DNA from: Cetobacterium sp. 8H
GTDB taxonomy: Bacteria > Fusobacteriota > Fusobacteriia > Fusobacteriales > Fusobacteriaceae
Reading direction: 5' to 3'
DNA: 64,000 nucleotides
Assembly: GCF_014250675.1 (NCBI RefSeq)
Contig: NZ_JACHTG010000004.1
Coordinates: 1,241,501 to 1,305,500 of the forward strand
Part shown: positions 1-6,246 of the stretch, in pieces
How positions within the stretch are numbered: the first letter of the stretch is position 1
How the letters are laid out: each line of letters begins with the position of its first letter
Notes under the pieces: model-generated
What the model saw: the letters and a program-made list of their open reading frames with translations, nothing else
Databases searched by the model: none
What the model was told of the DNA's origin: nothing
Position numbers and translations under genes: made by a program

Positions 1-1
1 T

Positions 2-319
2 GAATACTGGAATAGTTGTCAAAAACAGATGGTGAAAACAGGATATATGGACGGATACATGAGGATGTATTGGTGTAAAAAAATACTCGAATGGAGTAGA
101 ACGCCACAAATAGCATATGAAACAGCGATATATTTAAATAATAAATATTTTTATGATGGAAGAGATCCAAGTTCGTATACTGGTGTGGCTTGGTGTTTTG
201 GAAAGCACGATAGAGCTTGGAAAGAAAGAGCTATCTTTGGAAAAATTAGATATATGAATTCAAATGGATTAGAGAGAAAGTTTGAAATGGAAACATATAT
301 AAAAAAATACGGGAGATGA
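2..319 (+). CDS. Deoxyribodipyrimidine photolyase, class II (C-terminal part, cut by window edge)
   Basis: This is the C-terminal end of a class II cyclobutane pyrimidine dimer photolyase, the FAD enzyme that repairs UV dimers with light. The open frame runs in from the window edge without a stop, so the first in-frame ATG at 29 is internal. The encoded stretch contains the class II signatures WNSCQKQ, GYMRMYW and KKILEWS, then GVAW, HDRAW and FGKIRYMN, all in the family's usual C-terminal order. About the last 105 residues are present. The stop codon lies inside a terminator shared with the convergent transketolase genes. Class II enzymes are known from several anaerobes and methanogens. The assignment is confident; the start cannot be seen. 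Confidence 0.9.
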   Translation, partial: EYWNSCQKQMVKTGYMDGYMRMYWCKKILEWSRTPQIAYETAIYLNNKYFYDGRDPSSYTGVAWCFGKHDRAWKERAIFGKIRYMNSNGLERKFEMETYIKKYGR

Positions 320-344
320 GGGATTACCCCTCGCTCCCGTATTT
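305..344. terminator. Bidirectional terminator shared by photolyase and transketolase
   Basis: An 11-bp perfect stem (AAATACGGGAG with CTCCCGTATTT) has an inner GAGGG/CCCTC extension. It spans the last codons and stop of the photolyase and the last codons of the convergent transketolase gene, so both coding ends are built into one hairpin. Confidence 0.8.
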
Positions 345-1271
345 CACTTTGTTTATAAATTTACGTATTGTATCTGTGAGAGAAGGTGTATCTAGTCCAT
401 AGTGAGACAATAACTCCTCCGCTTTTCCAGACTGTCCAAAAGTGTCGTTTACACCAATAACTTTAACGGGAACTGGATTTAAAGAGAGAACTTCTAAAAC
501 AGCAGCTCCTAAACCACCAAAAGACTGATGTTCTTCAATAGTGACAATACCTTTCGTTTTTTTAGCACATTCAAAAATAAGTTTTTTATCAATAGGCTTG
601 ATTGAAGACATATTGATAACTTGAATAGACAAACCCTCTTTTTCTAAAATGGTTTTAACTTCAAGTGCTTTTGAAACCATAAAACCAGTAGCAATAATAG
701 AGATGTCATCACCCTCAGATAAAATATCACCTTGTCCTATTGTAAAAACTTTATTTTCATCAAAAATTATAGGGTAATCAGCACGGGATAATCTGATATA
801 ACAAGGGCCTATATCCTTTGCAATAGTTTTTAATAAAGCCTTAGTTTCATTGGCATCACAAGGTTGAAAAACTTTCATATTAGGAAGAACTCTCATGAGA
901 GCAATGTCTTCTAAACATTGTGCAGAGCCTCCATCTTCACCCACAGTTAGTCCAGAATGAGTAGCAACAAGTTTAACATTTAAGTTGTTGTAGCAAAGAA
1001 GCATTCTGATTTGATCATATGGACGAGTAGCTATAAAAGCAGCAAATGATGAAGCAAATGGAATAAAACCTTCACTGGAAATACCAGCTGAAATACCAAT
1101 TAAATCCTGCTCAGATATTCCGACATTAAAAAATCTTTCTGGAAACTCTTTTTGGAAATAGATAGCTTTGGTAGAATCTTGTAGATCTGCAGAAAGACCT
1201 ATAATTTTATCATTTTCTTTTCCTAACTCCAGAAGTGTCTCACCAAAAGCTTCTCTAGTAGATTTCATCAT
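324..1271 (-). CDS. Transketolase, C-terminal subunit
   Basis: This 315-residue protein is the pyrimidine-binding plus C-terminal half of a split transketolase, which transfers two-carbon ketol units in the non-oxidative pentose phosphate pathway. The conserved catalytic Glu sits in GISEQD near residue 54, followed by the HSGLTVGEDG region (about 105-115) and QPCD. The C-terminal domain begins around residue 190. The first codon pair is ATGATG, and a GGAGGTGG ribosome site lies 4-5 bases upstream of the first ATG. It overlaps the stop of the N-terminal subunit gene by 4 bases, which implies translational coupling. Split transketolases are common in Clostridia, Fusobacteria and archaea. DXS is ruled out by the short split architecture. 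Confidence 0.93.
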   Translation of the reverse strand: MMKSTREAFGETLLELGKENDKIIGLSADLQDSTKAIYFQKEFPERFFNVGISEQDLIGISAGISSEGFIPFASSFAAFIATRPYDQIRMLLCYNNLNVKLVATHSGLTVGEDGGSAQCLEDIALMRVLPNMKVFQPCDANETKALLKTIAKDIGPCYIRLSRADYPIIFDENKVFTIGQGDILSEGDDISIIATGFMVSKALEVKTILEKEGLSIQVINMSSIKPIDKKLIFECAKKTKGIVTIEEHQSFGGLGAAVLEVLSLNPVPVKVIGVNDTFGQSGKAEELLSHYGLDTPSLTDTIRKFINKVKYGSEG

Positions 1272-2068
1272 ATATCCACCTCCAACTCTTTAATCGCTTT
1301 ATTATATTCCTCTTCATTAGGAGCTTTACCATGCCAAGAACTCTTGAATTCCATGAAGCTAACCCCTTTTCCTTTAACTGTATTAGCTATAATAGCAACA
1401 GGTTTTTCTTTGTTTATAAAAAAATTATGGTATGCAGATCTAATCTCTTCAACATTGTGACCATCAATTTCAAAAACTTTCCATCCAAAAGCTTCAAGTT
1501 TTTCTTTTAGGGGCTCTAAATTTTTAATATCTTTAACAAACCCATTTTCTTGAACCTTATTATAATCGATGATAGCGCATAGATTGTTTAGATTTCTATC
1601 TCCGGCAGTCATAAAAGACTCCCAAACACTTCCCTCTTGCAATTCGCCGTCTCCCATGTAACAAAAGACTTTAAAATTAGCTTTTTTTAAAAATCCAGCT
1701 ATAGCAACCCCGCAAGAGTAGCTTAATCCTTGTCCAAGAGAGCCTGTAGAAAGTTCAACACCTGGAACAGTTTTAGAAACGTGGCCTTGAAGAAGTGCAC
1801 CAAACTTTCTAAAGTGCTCTAATTCTGATTTTGGAAAAAAACCAAATTCGGACAAAATTGAATAAACTAAAGGAGAAGCATGACCTTTCGAAATAATTAC
1901 TCTATCTCGATTTTCTTCATTCGGATTTTTAGGATCAAATTTAATAAATTCACTATAAAGTGTATACAGAAGTTCAACTCCAGAAAAAGAACCTCCAGGA
2001 TGACCAGATTTAGCTTTATAAATTGTTGTTAAAATTTCTTTTCTTAAATTCTTATAGATATTGCCCAT
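1268..2068 (-). CDS. Transketolase, N-terminal subunit
   Basis: This 266-residue protein is the thiamine diphosphate-binding half of the split transketolase and pairs with the downstream C-terminal subunit. SGHPGG is near residues 21-26, KGHASP at 61-66, and the ThDP/Mg motif runs from GDGELQEG (139-146) to DYN (168-170). The length fits the N-terminal half of the roughly 660-residue fused enzyme. It is the first gene of a two-gene unit on the minus strand, with a GGAGG-type ribosome site just upstream of the ATG. No separate promoter is obvious in the A/T-rich gap shared with the divergent lipoprotein gene. Confidence 0.93.
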   Translation of the reverse strand: MGNIYKNLRKEILTTIYKAKSGHPGGSFSGVELLYTLYSEFIKFDPKNPNEENRDRVIISKGHASPLVYSILSEFGFFPKSELEHFRKFGALLQGHVSKTVPGVELSTGSLGQGLSYSCGVAIAGFLKKANFKVFCYMGDGELQEGSVWESFMTAGDRNLNNLCAIIDYNKVQENGFVKDIKNLEPLKEKLEAFGWKVFEIDGHNVEEIRSAYHNFFINKEKPVAIIANTVKGKGVSFMEFKSSWHGKAPNEEEYNKAIKELEVDI

Positions 2069-2191
2069 AAAAACACCTCCTAAAAATGAATACGAAAAAT
2101 GGAAAAAAATCCTTTTAAAATAAAAAAAAAGGAAAAGATATTTTTTTTAACAACAATAAATATATCACTAATTTATTAAGGAGGAATCACT

Positions 2192-2509
2192 ATGAAAAAA
2201 ATGAAAATATTATCACTATTAGCATTAAGTGTATTTATTTTAGCTTGTTCAGGGGAAAAAGAAGAAGCTAAGCCAGCTCCTGAAACACCTGCAGCAGAAT
2301 CAACTGTTCCTGCAGATAAAACTCCATCAGATGCTGAGGCTCAGCAAATGACAGAAAAACCTGCCACTGAAACTCCAGAAAATGCATCTATAACTGAAAC
2401 CGTAGAAAAAACAACAGATAAAATTAGTTCAGAAATAGAAAAAGCAGGGGATGCAGCTAAAGAAAAAATTGACGAAGGGGTAGAAGCAATAAAAGAAAAA
2501 GTAAATTAG
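2192..2509 (+). CDS. Small acidic/Pro-rich lipoprotein, unknown function
   Basis: This is a predicted lipoprotein of 105 residues. It begins with a basic start (MKKMK), a hydrophobic core and the lipobox ILAC with Cys19 as the lipidated residue, followed by SGE. The mature part is low-complexity: residues 20-70 are rich in Glu, Ala, Pro and Thr, and residues 75-105 are Lys/Glu-rich with heptad-like spacing (EKAGDAAKEKIDEGVEAIKE), which suggests an amphipathic helix or coiled coil. It has its own ribosome site (AAGGAGG) and a terminator after it, so it is probably monocistronic. I do not recognise a family. Small lipoproteins of this type are frequent in Fusobacteriota. Confidence 0.75.
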   Translation: MKKMKILSLLALSVFILACSGEKEEAKPAPETPAAESTVPADKTPSDAEAQQMTEKPATETPENASITETVEKTTDKISSEIEKAGDAAKEKIDEGVEAIKEKVN

Positions 2510-2520
2510 CATGTAAAAAT

Positions 2521-2545
2521 AAAGGGTAGTTTTAGACTACCCTTT
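2521..2545. terminator. Bidirectional hairpin after lipoprotein gene
   Basis: A perfect 10-bp stem (AAAGGGTAGT with ACTACCCTTT) with a 5-base loop lies between the lipoprotein gene and the convergent C_GCAxxG_C_C gene. T-rich sequence follows on both strands. Confidence 0.75.
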
Positions 2546-2558
2546 AAATTATTTATTA

Positions 2559-2924
2559 TTATTTTATGTTTAAAATCTCTTCTAATTTAACATATGTAAA
2601 CTCTACAATATCAGCACAACTAACGCCACTTTTTTTCAAGTCTACGCAAATTTCAGAGTTGTATTCTTCTCTGATACTTTTTAAAAGAAGATTAGCTAGA
2701 TCTCTGGCTTTATTTTCGTCAGTATAAACCTCTCTACCTTTAGTGTAACCGATAATCATAGCAGCAGCATTTACAGCTCCACAAAGACTTCCTACAGTTA
2801 AGCCAGTTCCCATTCCACTTCCAATAGCAACAGGAATATTAGTATTGTTATTTTTATTAAAAGTATCAATTATAGTCTCGGCACAATTGAATGTTCCTTT
2901 AACATAGTTAGTTTTTTTAGTCAT
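2559..2924 (-). CDS. C_GCAxxG_C_C family redox-type protein
   Basis: A 121-residue member of the C_GCAxxG_C_C family. The conserved cysteines are visible: Cys14 in FNCAE, Cys48 in LCGAVNAA (the GCAxxG-like position, here CGAVNA), then Cys93 and Cys103. The Gly-rich GSGMGTG at about 35-41 is also typical. Members are small cytosolic proteins thought to be redox-active or metal-binding, and their biochemical role is not established. The gene is monocistronic on the minus strand and shares a terminator with the lipoprotein gene. Family recognition is good; function is open. Confidence 0.8.
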   Translation of the reverse strand: MTKKTNYVKGTFNCAETIIDTFNKNNNTNIPVAIGSGMGTGLTVGSLCGAVNAAAMIIGYTKGREVYTDENKARDLANLLLKSIREEYNSEICVDLKKSGVSCADIVEFTYVKLEEILNIK

Positions 2925-3002
2925 TTTAGCCTCCGATGAAATTTTAAAATAATCAATTAATTTTATTACTACAAACTATTATTGTCAATATAAAAAATAA
3001 AC

Positions 3003-3031
3003 TTGAAAAATCGTGGATAAAAGGGTACAAA
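3003..3031 (+). promoter_or_regulatory. Probable sigma-70 promoter for small membrane protein
   Basis: TTGAAA (3003-3008), a 17-bp spacer and TACAAA (3026-3031) lie about 30 bases upstream of the start at 3063. Confidence 0.45.
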
Positions 3032-3062
3032 TGAATTGTAGCATATCATGAAGGGGGAGTTT

Positions 3063-3323
3063 ATGATGTTGAAAAAAATAAGTTATATAATGGTTTTAAC
3101 TTTAAAAATGGGGTGTATTCTAAGTTATGAGGTGTTGGCAAAATTTTCGACACTATTTTATATTATTTTCATTTTTGGCTTAATTTTTACAGTGAAAAAT
3201 AACAATGTCACTATTGAGATATTAGCCATATCAAGCTTATTTTTATTTGGAAGCTGGAGTTATTGCAAACTATATAAAAAAATCTTGAACTGGATTTTGA
3301 AATTAGAAACTAAATTTATTTAG
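3063..3323 (+). CDS. Small hypothetical membrane protein
   Basis: An 86-residue, strongly hydrophobic protein with two to three predicted membrane segments (about 7-25, 29-47 and 54-72) and a basic C-terminus. The start is placed at ATG 3063 because the Shine-Dalgarno AGGGGGAG at 3051-3058 lies five bases before it; an upstream ATG at 3048 would sit ahead of that site. I do not recognise the family. It stands alone between a promoter-like sequence and a strong shared terminator. Confidence 0.55.
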   Translation: MMLKKISYIMVLTLKMGCILSYEVLAKFSTLFYIIFIFGLIFTVKNNNVTIEILAISSLFLFGSWSYCKLYKKILNWILKLETKFI

Positions 3324-3332
3324 AAAATTAAA

Positions 3333-3369
3333 AAAAATGGTTGTGTCATCTTTTGACACAACCATTTTT
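3333..3369. terminator. Strong bidirectional terminator
   Basis: A 16-bp stem (AAAAATGGTTGTGTCA with TGACACAACCATTTTT) with a 5-base loop lies between the small membrane protein gene and the convergent Cys-rich gene. Its right edge touches the stop of the latter. Confidence 0.9.
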
Positions 3370-3721
3370 AGTATGTAAATGTAAATGCTTTTTCAGTTAA
3401 AACTTTGATTTTTGAGTAGTCGATATCGTCATCTTTAGAAGAACATCCGCCAGAAGAGCACCCTCCACTCGAACATCCTCCACTTGAACAGCTTCCTTTA
3501 GAAGAGCAACCGCCACAAGAGTGTTCCTCCTCACCTTTTTCATAGTCAGGGTTTTTCTTAAGAAACTCTTCATAACTTTCAAGGTATCCTTGAGCTGTTA
3601 AAGATGTATAGATATCTTCTAGCTCTGTACTATTAAGTCCTAGATTTTTCATAATAGCTCCATTGCTATAAACCATTCCACTAGCAAGAAATTCTAAAAC
3701 TTTCTTTTCTATATCATTCAT
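3368..3721 (-). CDS. Winged-helix-like protein with Cys-rich (SSGGC) tail
   Basis: A 117-residue protein in two parts. Residues 1-50 look like a small winged-helix or HTH unit (LEFLASGMVYSNGAIMKNLGL, then a second helix ending GYLES). Residues 66-96 form a Cys/Gly/Ser-rich tract with six cysteines (69, 72, 78, 83, 88, 93), the last three in exact SSGGC repeats five residues apart. This is a plausible metal or Fe-S binding module. The combination recalls FeoC-type HTH-Cys proteins, but the Cys spacing is different and the feo genes lie 2 kb away on the other strand. The start is ATG 3721, since GAGGTG lies 9 bases upstream; a GTG at 3733 falls inside that site. Function is not assigned. Confidence 0.65.
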   Translation of the reverse strand: MNDIEKKVLEFLASGMVYSNGAIMKNLGLNSTELEDIYTSLTAQGYLESYEEFLKKNPDYEKGEEEHSCGGCSSKGSCSSGGCSSGGCSSGGCSSKDDDIDYSKIKVLTEKAFTFTY

Positions 3722-3760
3722 AAAAATTATCACCTCATGTAATAAAAACTATTTACTTTT

Positions 3761-3789
3761 ATTGTATCACAAAAAAAATAATTTGTTAA
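3761..3789 (-). promoter_or_regulatory. Promoter of the Cys-rich gene
   Basis: On the minus strand TTAACA (3784-3789), a 17-bp spacer and TACAAT (3761-3766) lie about 40 bases before the start codon. Confidence 0.6.
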
Positions 3790-3845
3790 TTTTTTTGCAA
3801 GCATGTTATAATTGACTAAAAATATATACTATATTTGGAGGGAAA

Positions 3846-4652
3846 ATGGAAGAGAAAGTATTTGAAAATAAGCAGGAGATGGTAGAGTTTTCAATAAGAA
3901 CTACCTATAGAAAAAAAATATGGTCAAAGTTCACAAAAGCAATAAAAGATTTTGATTTAATAGAAGATGGGGATAAAATAGCAGTAGGAGTATCTGGTGG
4001 AAAGGATAGTTTACTTTTAGCAAAACTTTTTCAAGAGTTAAAAAAAGATAGAAGTAAAAATTTTGAAGTTGCATTTATATCGATGAATCCTGGGTTTGGA
4101 GCAATGGATTTAGAGCAATTTAAAAGTAATTTAGAGGAGTTAGGAATCCCATGTGAAATTTTTGACGCAAATGTTTGGGAGATAGCATTTGAAGCAGATC
4201 CAGATAGTCCATGCTTTCTATGTGCTAAAATGAGAAGAGGAGTTTTATATAAAAAAGTTGAGGAGTTAGGATATAATAAACTAGCTTTAGGACATCATTT
4301 TGATGATATGATAGAAACAACACTAATAAATATGTTTTATGCTGGGACAACAAAGACGATGATTCCAAAGGTTGCTTCAACAAGTGGTAAACTAGAGTTA
4401 ATAAGACCTTTAATCTATATAAAAGAGCAGGACATAATAAACTTTACAAAAAGAAACGAGATCCAAGCAATGGCTTGTGGATGCCCAATCGAATCAGGAA
4501 AAGTTGACTCTAAAAGAAAAGAGATCAAACAGCTTTTAGCTTCGTTAGAGGAGAAAAATCCTCAGATAAAGCAAAGTATATTTAATTCAATGAGAAATAT
4601 AAACTTAGATTATGTTTTAGGATATGTTTCTAGCGATAAAAAAGGAGAATAA
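3846..4652 (+). CDS. PP-loop ATPase, TtcA-like tRNA 2-thiocytidine synthetase
   Basis: A 268-residue TtcA-family protein. These enzymes activate C32 of tRNA by adenylation and introduce sulfur through an Fe-S cluster. The PP-loop SGGKDS is at residues 50-55, the paired cysteines CFLC at 123-126, and a third Cys region CGCP begins at Cys211; these are the TtcA cluster ligands. LGHHFDD at about 148-154 is the second conserved block. The gene stops three bases before a second TtcA-like gene, so the two form an operon. Which paralog is the true TtcA cannot be told from sequence alone; this one has the ordinary length. Confidence 0.85.
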   Translation: MEEKVFENKQEMVEFSIRTTYRKKIWSKFTKAIKDFDLIEDGDKIAVGVSGGKDSLLLAKLFQELKKDRSKNFEVAFISMNPGFGAMDLEQFKSNLEELGIPCEIFDANVWEIAFEADPDSPCFLCAKMRRGVLYKKVEELGYNKLALGHHFDDMIETTLINMFYAGTTKTMIPKVASTSGKLELIRPLIYIKEQDIINFTKRNEIQAMACGCPIESGKVDSKRKEIKQLLASLEEKNPQIKQSIFNSMRNINLDYVLGYVSSDKKGE

Positions 4653-4655
4653 GAA

Positions 4656-5600
4656 TTGTTGAAAATAGATAAAATAATAGATTTAGATGGGTATAGATTT
4701 CAAAACTATACATTTGAAGTTTTAGAAGATAAAGTAAGAGTTTTAAATACAAAAGAGGAAATAACGATTGAAATAAATTATGAAGCTCATAAAATAGTTA
4801 AACTTTTAGATAAAATATATAAACTAACAGAATTAAAGATTGTTTTATCTCAAATAGATGAGAGAGAAATTTTATCTTTTATTCAAGATAAGGGGTTTGA
4901 AAAAACTCTTTGGAGTCCGATAGGAAAAGCTATGCATGATTACAATATGATTCAAGAAGGGGATAGAATAGCAGTAGGAATATCTGGAGGAAAGGATAGT
5001 CTTACAGTTTTAAATGCTCTTATAAGAGTTAAGAAGATATCGGGAATAAAGTTTGAGATATTTCCAATACATATCCACCCTGTAGAGGAAGGTGGGAAGT
5101 ACGGAGATATAAAAGAATACTGCAAAAAGATGGGAGTAGGACTTCAAGTTATAGAAACAAGTATTGGAGAGAGTATTTTAACAAATAAAGATTTAAAAAA
5201 TCCTTGTTTCATGTGTGCTAGAGTAAGAAGAGGTCTTTTATATAAAGAGATGAAAAAGCAAAATATAAATAAACTTGTTTTAGGGCATCACAAAGATGAT
5301 ATAGTTGAAACATTTTTACTAAATGTTTTTTATCAAGGGAATATGGGTGTTATGAAACCTGCATATGACTCAGAAGAATATGGACTAAAAGTTATAAGAC
5401 CTTTAGCTTATGTTGAGGAAAAGGAGATTATAAAGTATGCTAAAAAATTGAATCTTCCTATTTTGCATAATGATTGCCCTTATGAGACTAGCGACAACTC
5501 AAAACGTTTAAAAGTAAAAAAGATGATAGAAGAACTGTCTAAAGATAGCCCAAATATAAGAAGTGTAATGCTGAATAGTATAAAAAATCTATTTGTATAA
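4656..5600 (+). CDS. Second TtcA-like PP-loop ATPase with N-terminal extension
   Basis: A 314-residue paralog of the preceding gene. Its TtcA core begins near residue 83: SGGKDS at 110-115, CFMC at 184-187, LGHHKDD at about 209-215 and a last Cys274 in NDCPYE. The first 80 residues are additional, mixed alpha/beta in composition, and match nothing I recognise; they could bind tRNA or a partner. The start is TTG at 4656, set by AAGGAG at 4643-4648; no ATG fits. Two tandem TtcA-like genes suggest related but distinct tRNA thiolation targets or a heteromeric enzyme. The family call is secure; the substrate is not known. Confidence 0.8.
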   Translation: MLKIDKIIDLDGYRFQNYTFEVLEDKVRVLNTKEEITIEINYEAHKIVKLLDKIYKLTELKIVLSQIDEREILSFIQDKGFEKTLWSPIGKAMHDYNMIQEGDRIAVGISGGKDSLTVLNALIRVKKISGIKFEIFPIHIHPVEEGGKYGDIKEYCKKMGVGLQVIETSIGESILTNKDLKNPCFMCARVRRGLLYKEMKKQNINKLVLGHHKDDIVETFLLNVFYQGNMGVMKPAYDSEEYGLKVIRPLAYVEEKEIIKYAKKLNLPILHNDCPYETSDNSKRLKVKKMIEELSKDSPNIRSVMLNSIKNLFV

Positions 5601-5628
5601 AAAAGCTTTAATAATCAAAGTTTTATTC

Positions 5629-5657
5629 TTGACAAATATTCTGTGATAGATTATAAT
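5629..5657 (+). promoter_or_regulatory. Consensus promoter of the first feoA-like gene
   Basis: TTGACA (5629-5634), exactly 17 bases and TATAAT (5652-5657) match both consensus hexamers. The dyad at 5659-5682 covers the expected transcription start. Confidence 0.85.
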
Positions 5658-5658
5658 T

Positions 5659-5682
5659 CCATTATAGATAAAATTATAATGG
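5659..5682. promoter_or_regulatory. Operator-like dyad over the feoA-like promoter start
   Basis: An inverted repeat CCATTATA (5659-5666) and TATAATGG (5675-5682) with 8 bases between abuts the -10 element and ends next to the ribosome site. The position suits a metal-responsive repressor such as a Fur- or DtxR-type protein, but it does not match a canonical Fur box closely. Confidence 0.45.
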
Positions 5683-5695
5683 GGAGGTTTATTTT

Positions 5696-5920
5696 ATGAC
5701 ACCGTTAATTTTCGCAGAACAAAATAAAGAATTCATTATAAAAGAGATAAAAGGAAGAGATAAGGATAGAAATAGACTTACTGAAAAAGGATTTTGTATA
5801 GGTAACAAGATTTGCCTATTAAGAGATGATCAAAGTAACTACATAGTTAAAATAAATGATACTAAGTATGTTTTAAATTTTGGTTTAGCAAATAAGATAA
5901 TAATAGATGAGAAAATATAA
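5696..5920 (+). CDS. FeoA-domain protein (stand-alone)
   Basis: A 74-residue protein with the SH3-like FeoA pattern: an early KEIKGRDKDRNRLTEKGF segment and a Gly-containing turn, then ISLLRDD-like and YVLNFGLANKI strands. FeoA proteins help or regulate FeoB-mediated ferrous iron uptake at the inner membrane. It diverges more from typical FeoA than the second copy does. It has its own consensus promoter and is separated from feoA-feoB by a terminator, so it can be expressed as a separate short transcript with readthrough. FeoA assignment is probable rather than certain. Confidence 0.65.
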   Translation: MTPLIFAEQNKEFIIKEIKGRDKDRNRLTEKGFCIGNKICLLRDDQSNYIVKINDTKYVLNFGLANKIIIDEKI

Positions 5921-5927
5921 ATATATA

Positions 5928-5956
5928 AAATCACAGCTAGTCTGTGATTTGTTTTT
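5928..5956 (+). terminator. Terminator between feoA-like gene and feoAB
   Basis: A 9-bp stem (AAATCACAG with CTGTGATTT) with a 5-base loop is followed by GTTTTT. Confidence 0.75.
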
Positions 5957-6010
5957 AGAAAAAAACTTTGATTTACAAAATATATCGTTGGCTTAAGAAT
6001 GGGAGGACAA

Positions 6011-6235
6011 ATGAAACTTACAGATTTAAAAAGAGGAGAATCGGCAAGGATTGTGAAAATAGGGAAAATTGGAGAGCTGAAGAAAAGGCTTGTTGATATG
6101 GGTGTTACTGCTGGAGAGGTTATAAGACTAGAGAGAAATGCTCCATTAGGTGATCCGCAAGAGTTTATAGTTAAGTCTACAAATATTGCTATAAGAAAAC
6201 AGGATGCTCAAAATATAGAAGTTGAAAAGAATTAG
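6011..6235 (+). CDS. feoA: FeoA, ferrous iron transport accessory protein
   Basis: A 74-residue FeoA with the usual core: an N-terminal LTDLKRGESARIVKI, then LKKRLVDMGVTAGEVIRLERNAPLGDP, and a final IRKQDAQNIEV strand. It is a cytosolic SH3-like partner of FeoB. The start is taken at ATG 6011, because the ATG at 5999 is immediately followed by the GGAGG ribosome site. feoB begins 11 bases after its stop with its own AGGAGAG site, a standard feoAB arrangement. Confidence 0.88.
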   Translation: MKLTDLKRGESARIVKIGKIGELKKRLVDMGVTAGEVIRLERNAPLGDPQEFIVKSTNIAIRKQDAQNIEVEKN

Positions 6236-6246
6236 GAGAGAAGATA

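Noticed and set aside
3430-3530. Short tandem repeat that could be a CRISPR-like or satellite array
   Set aside because: The repeats encode SSGGC within a gene, are 15 bases long and have no unique spacers.
3397-3582. 61-codon frame inside the Cys-rich gene
   Set aside because: It is on the same strand in another frame over a repeated DNA stretch. The main frame has the start signals.
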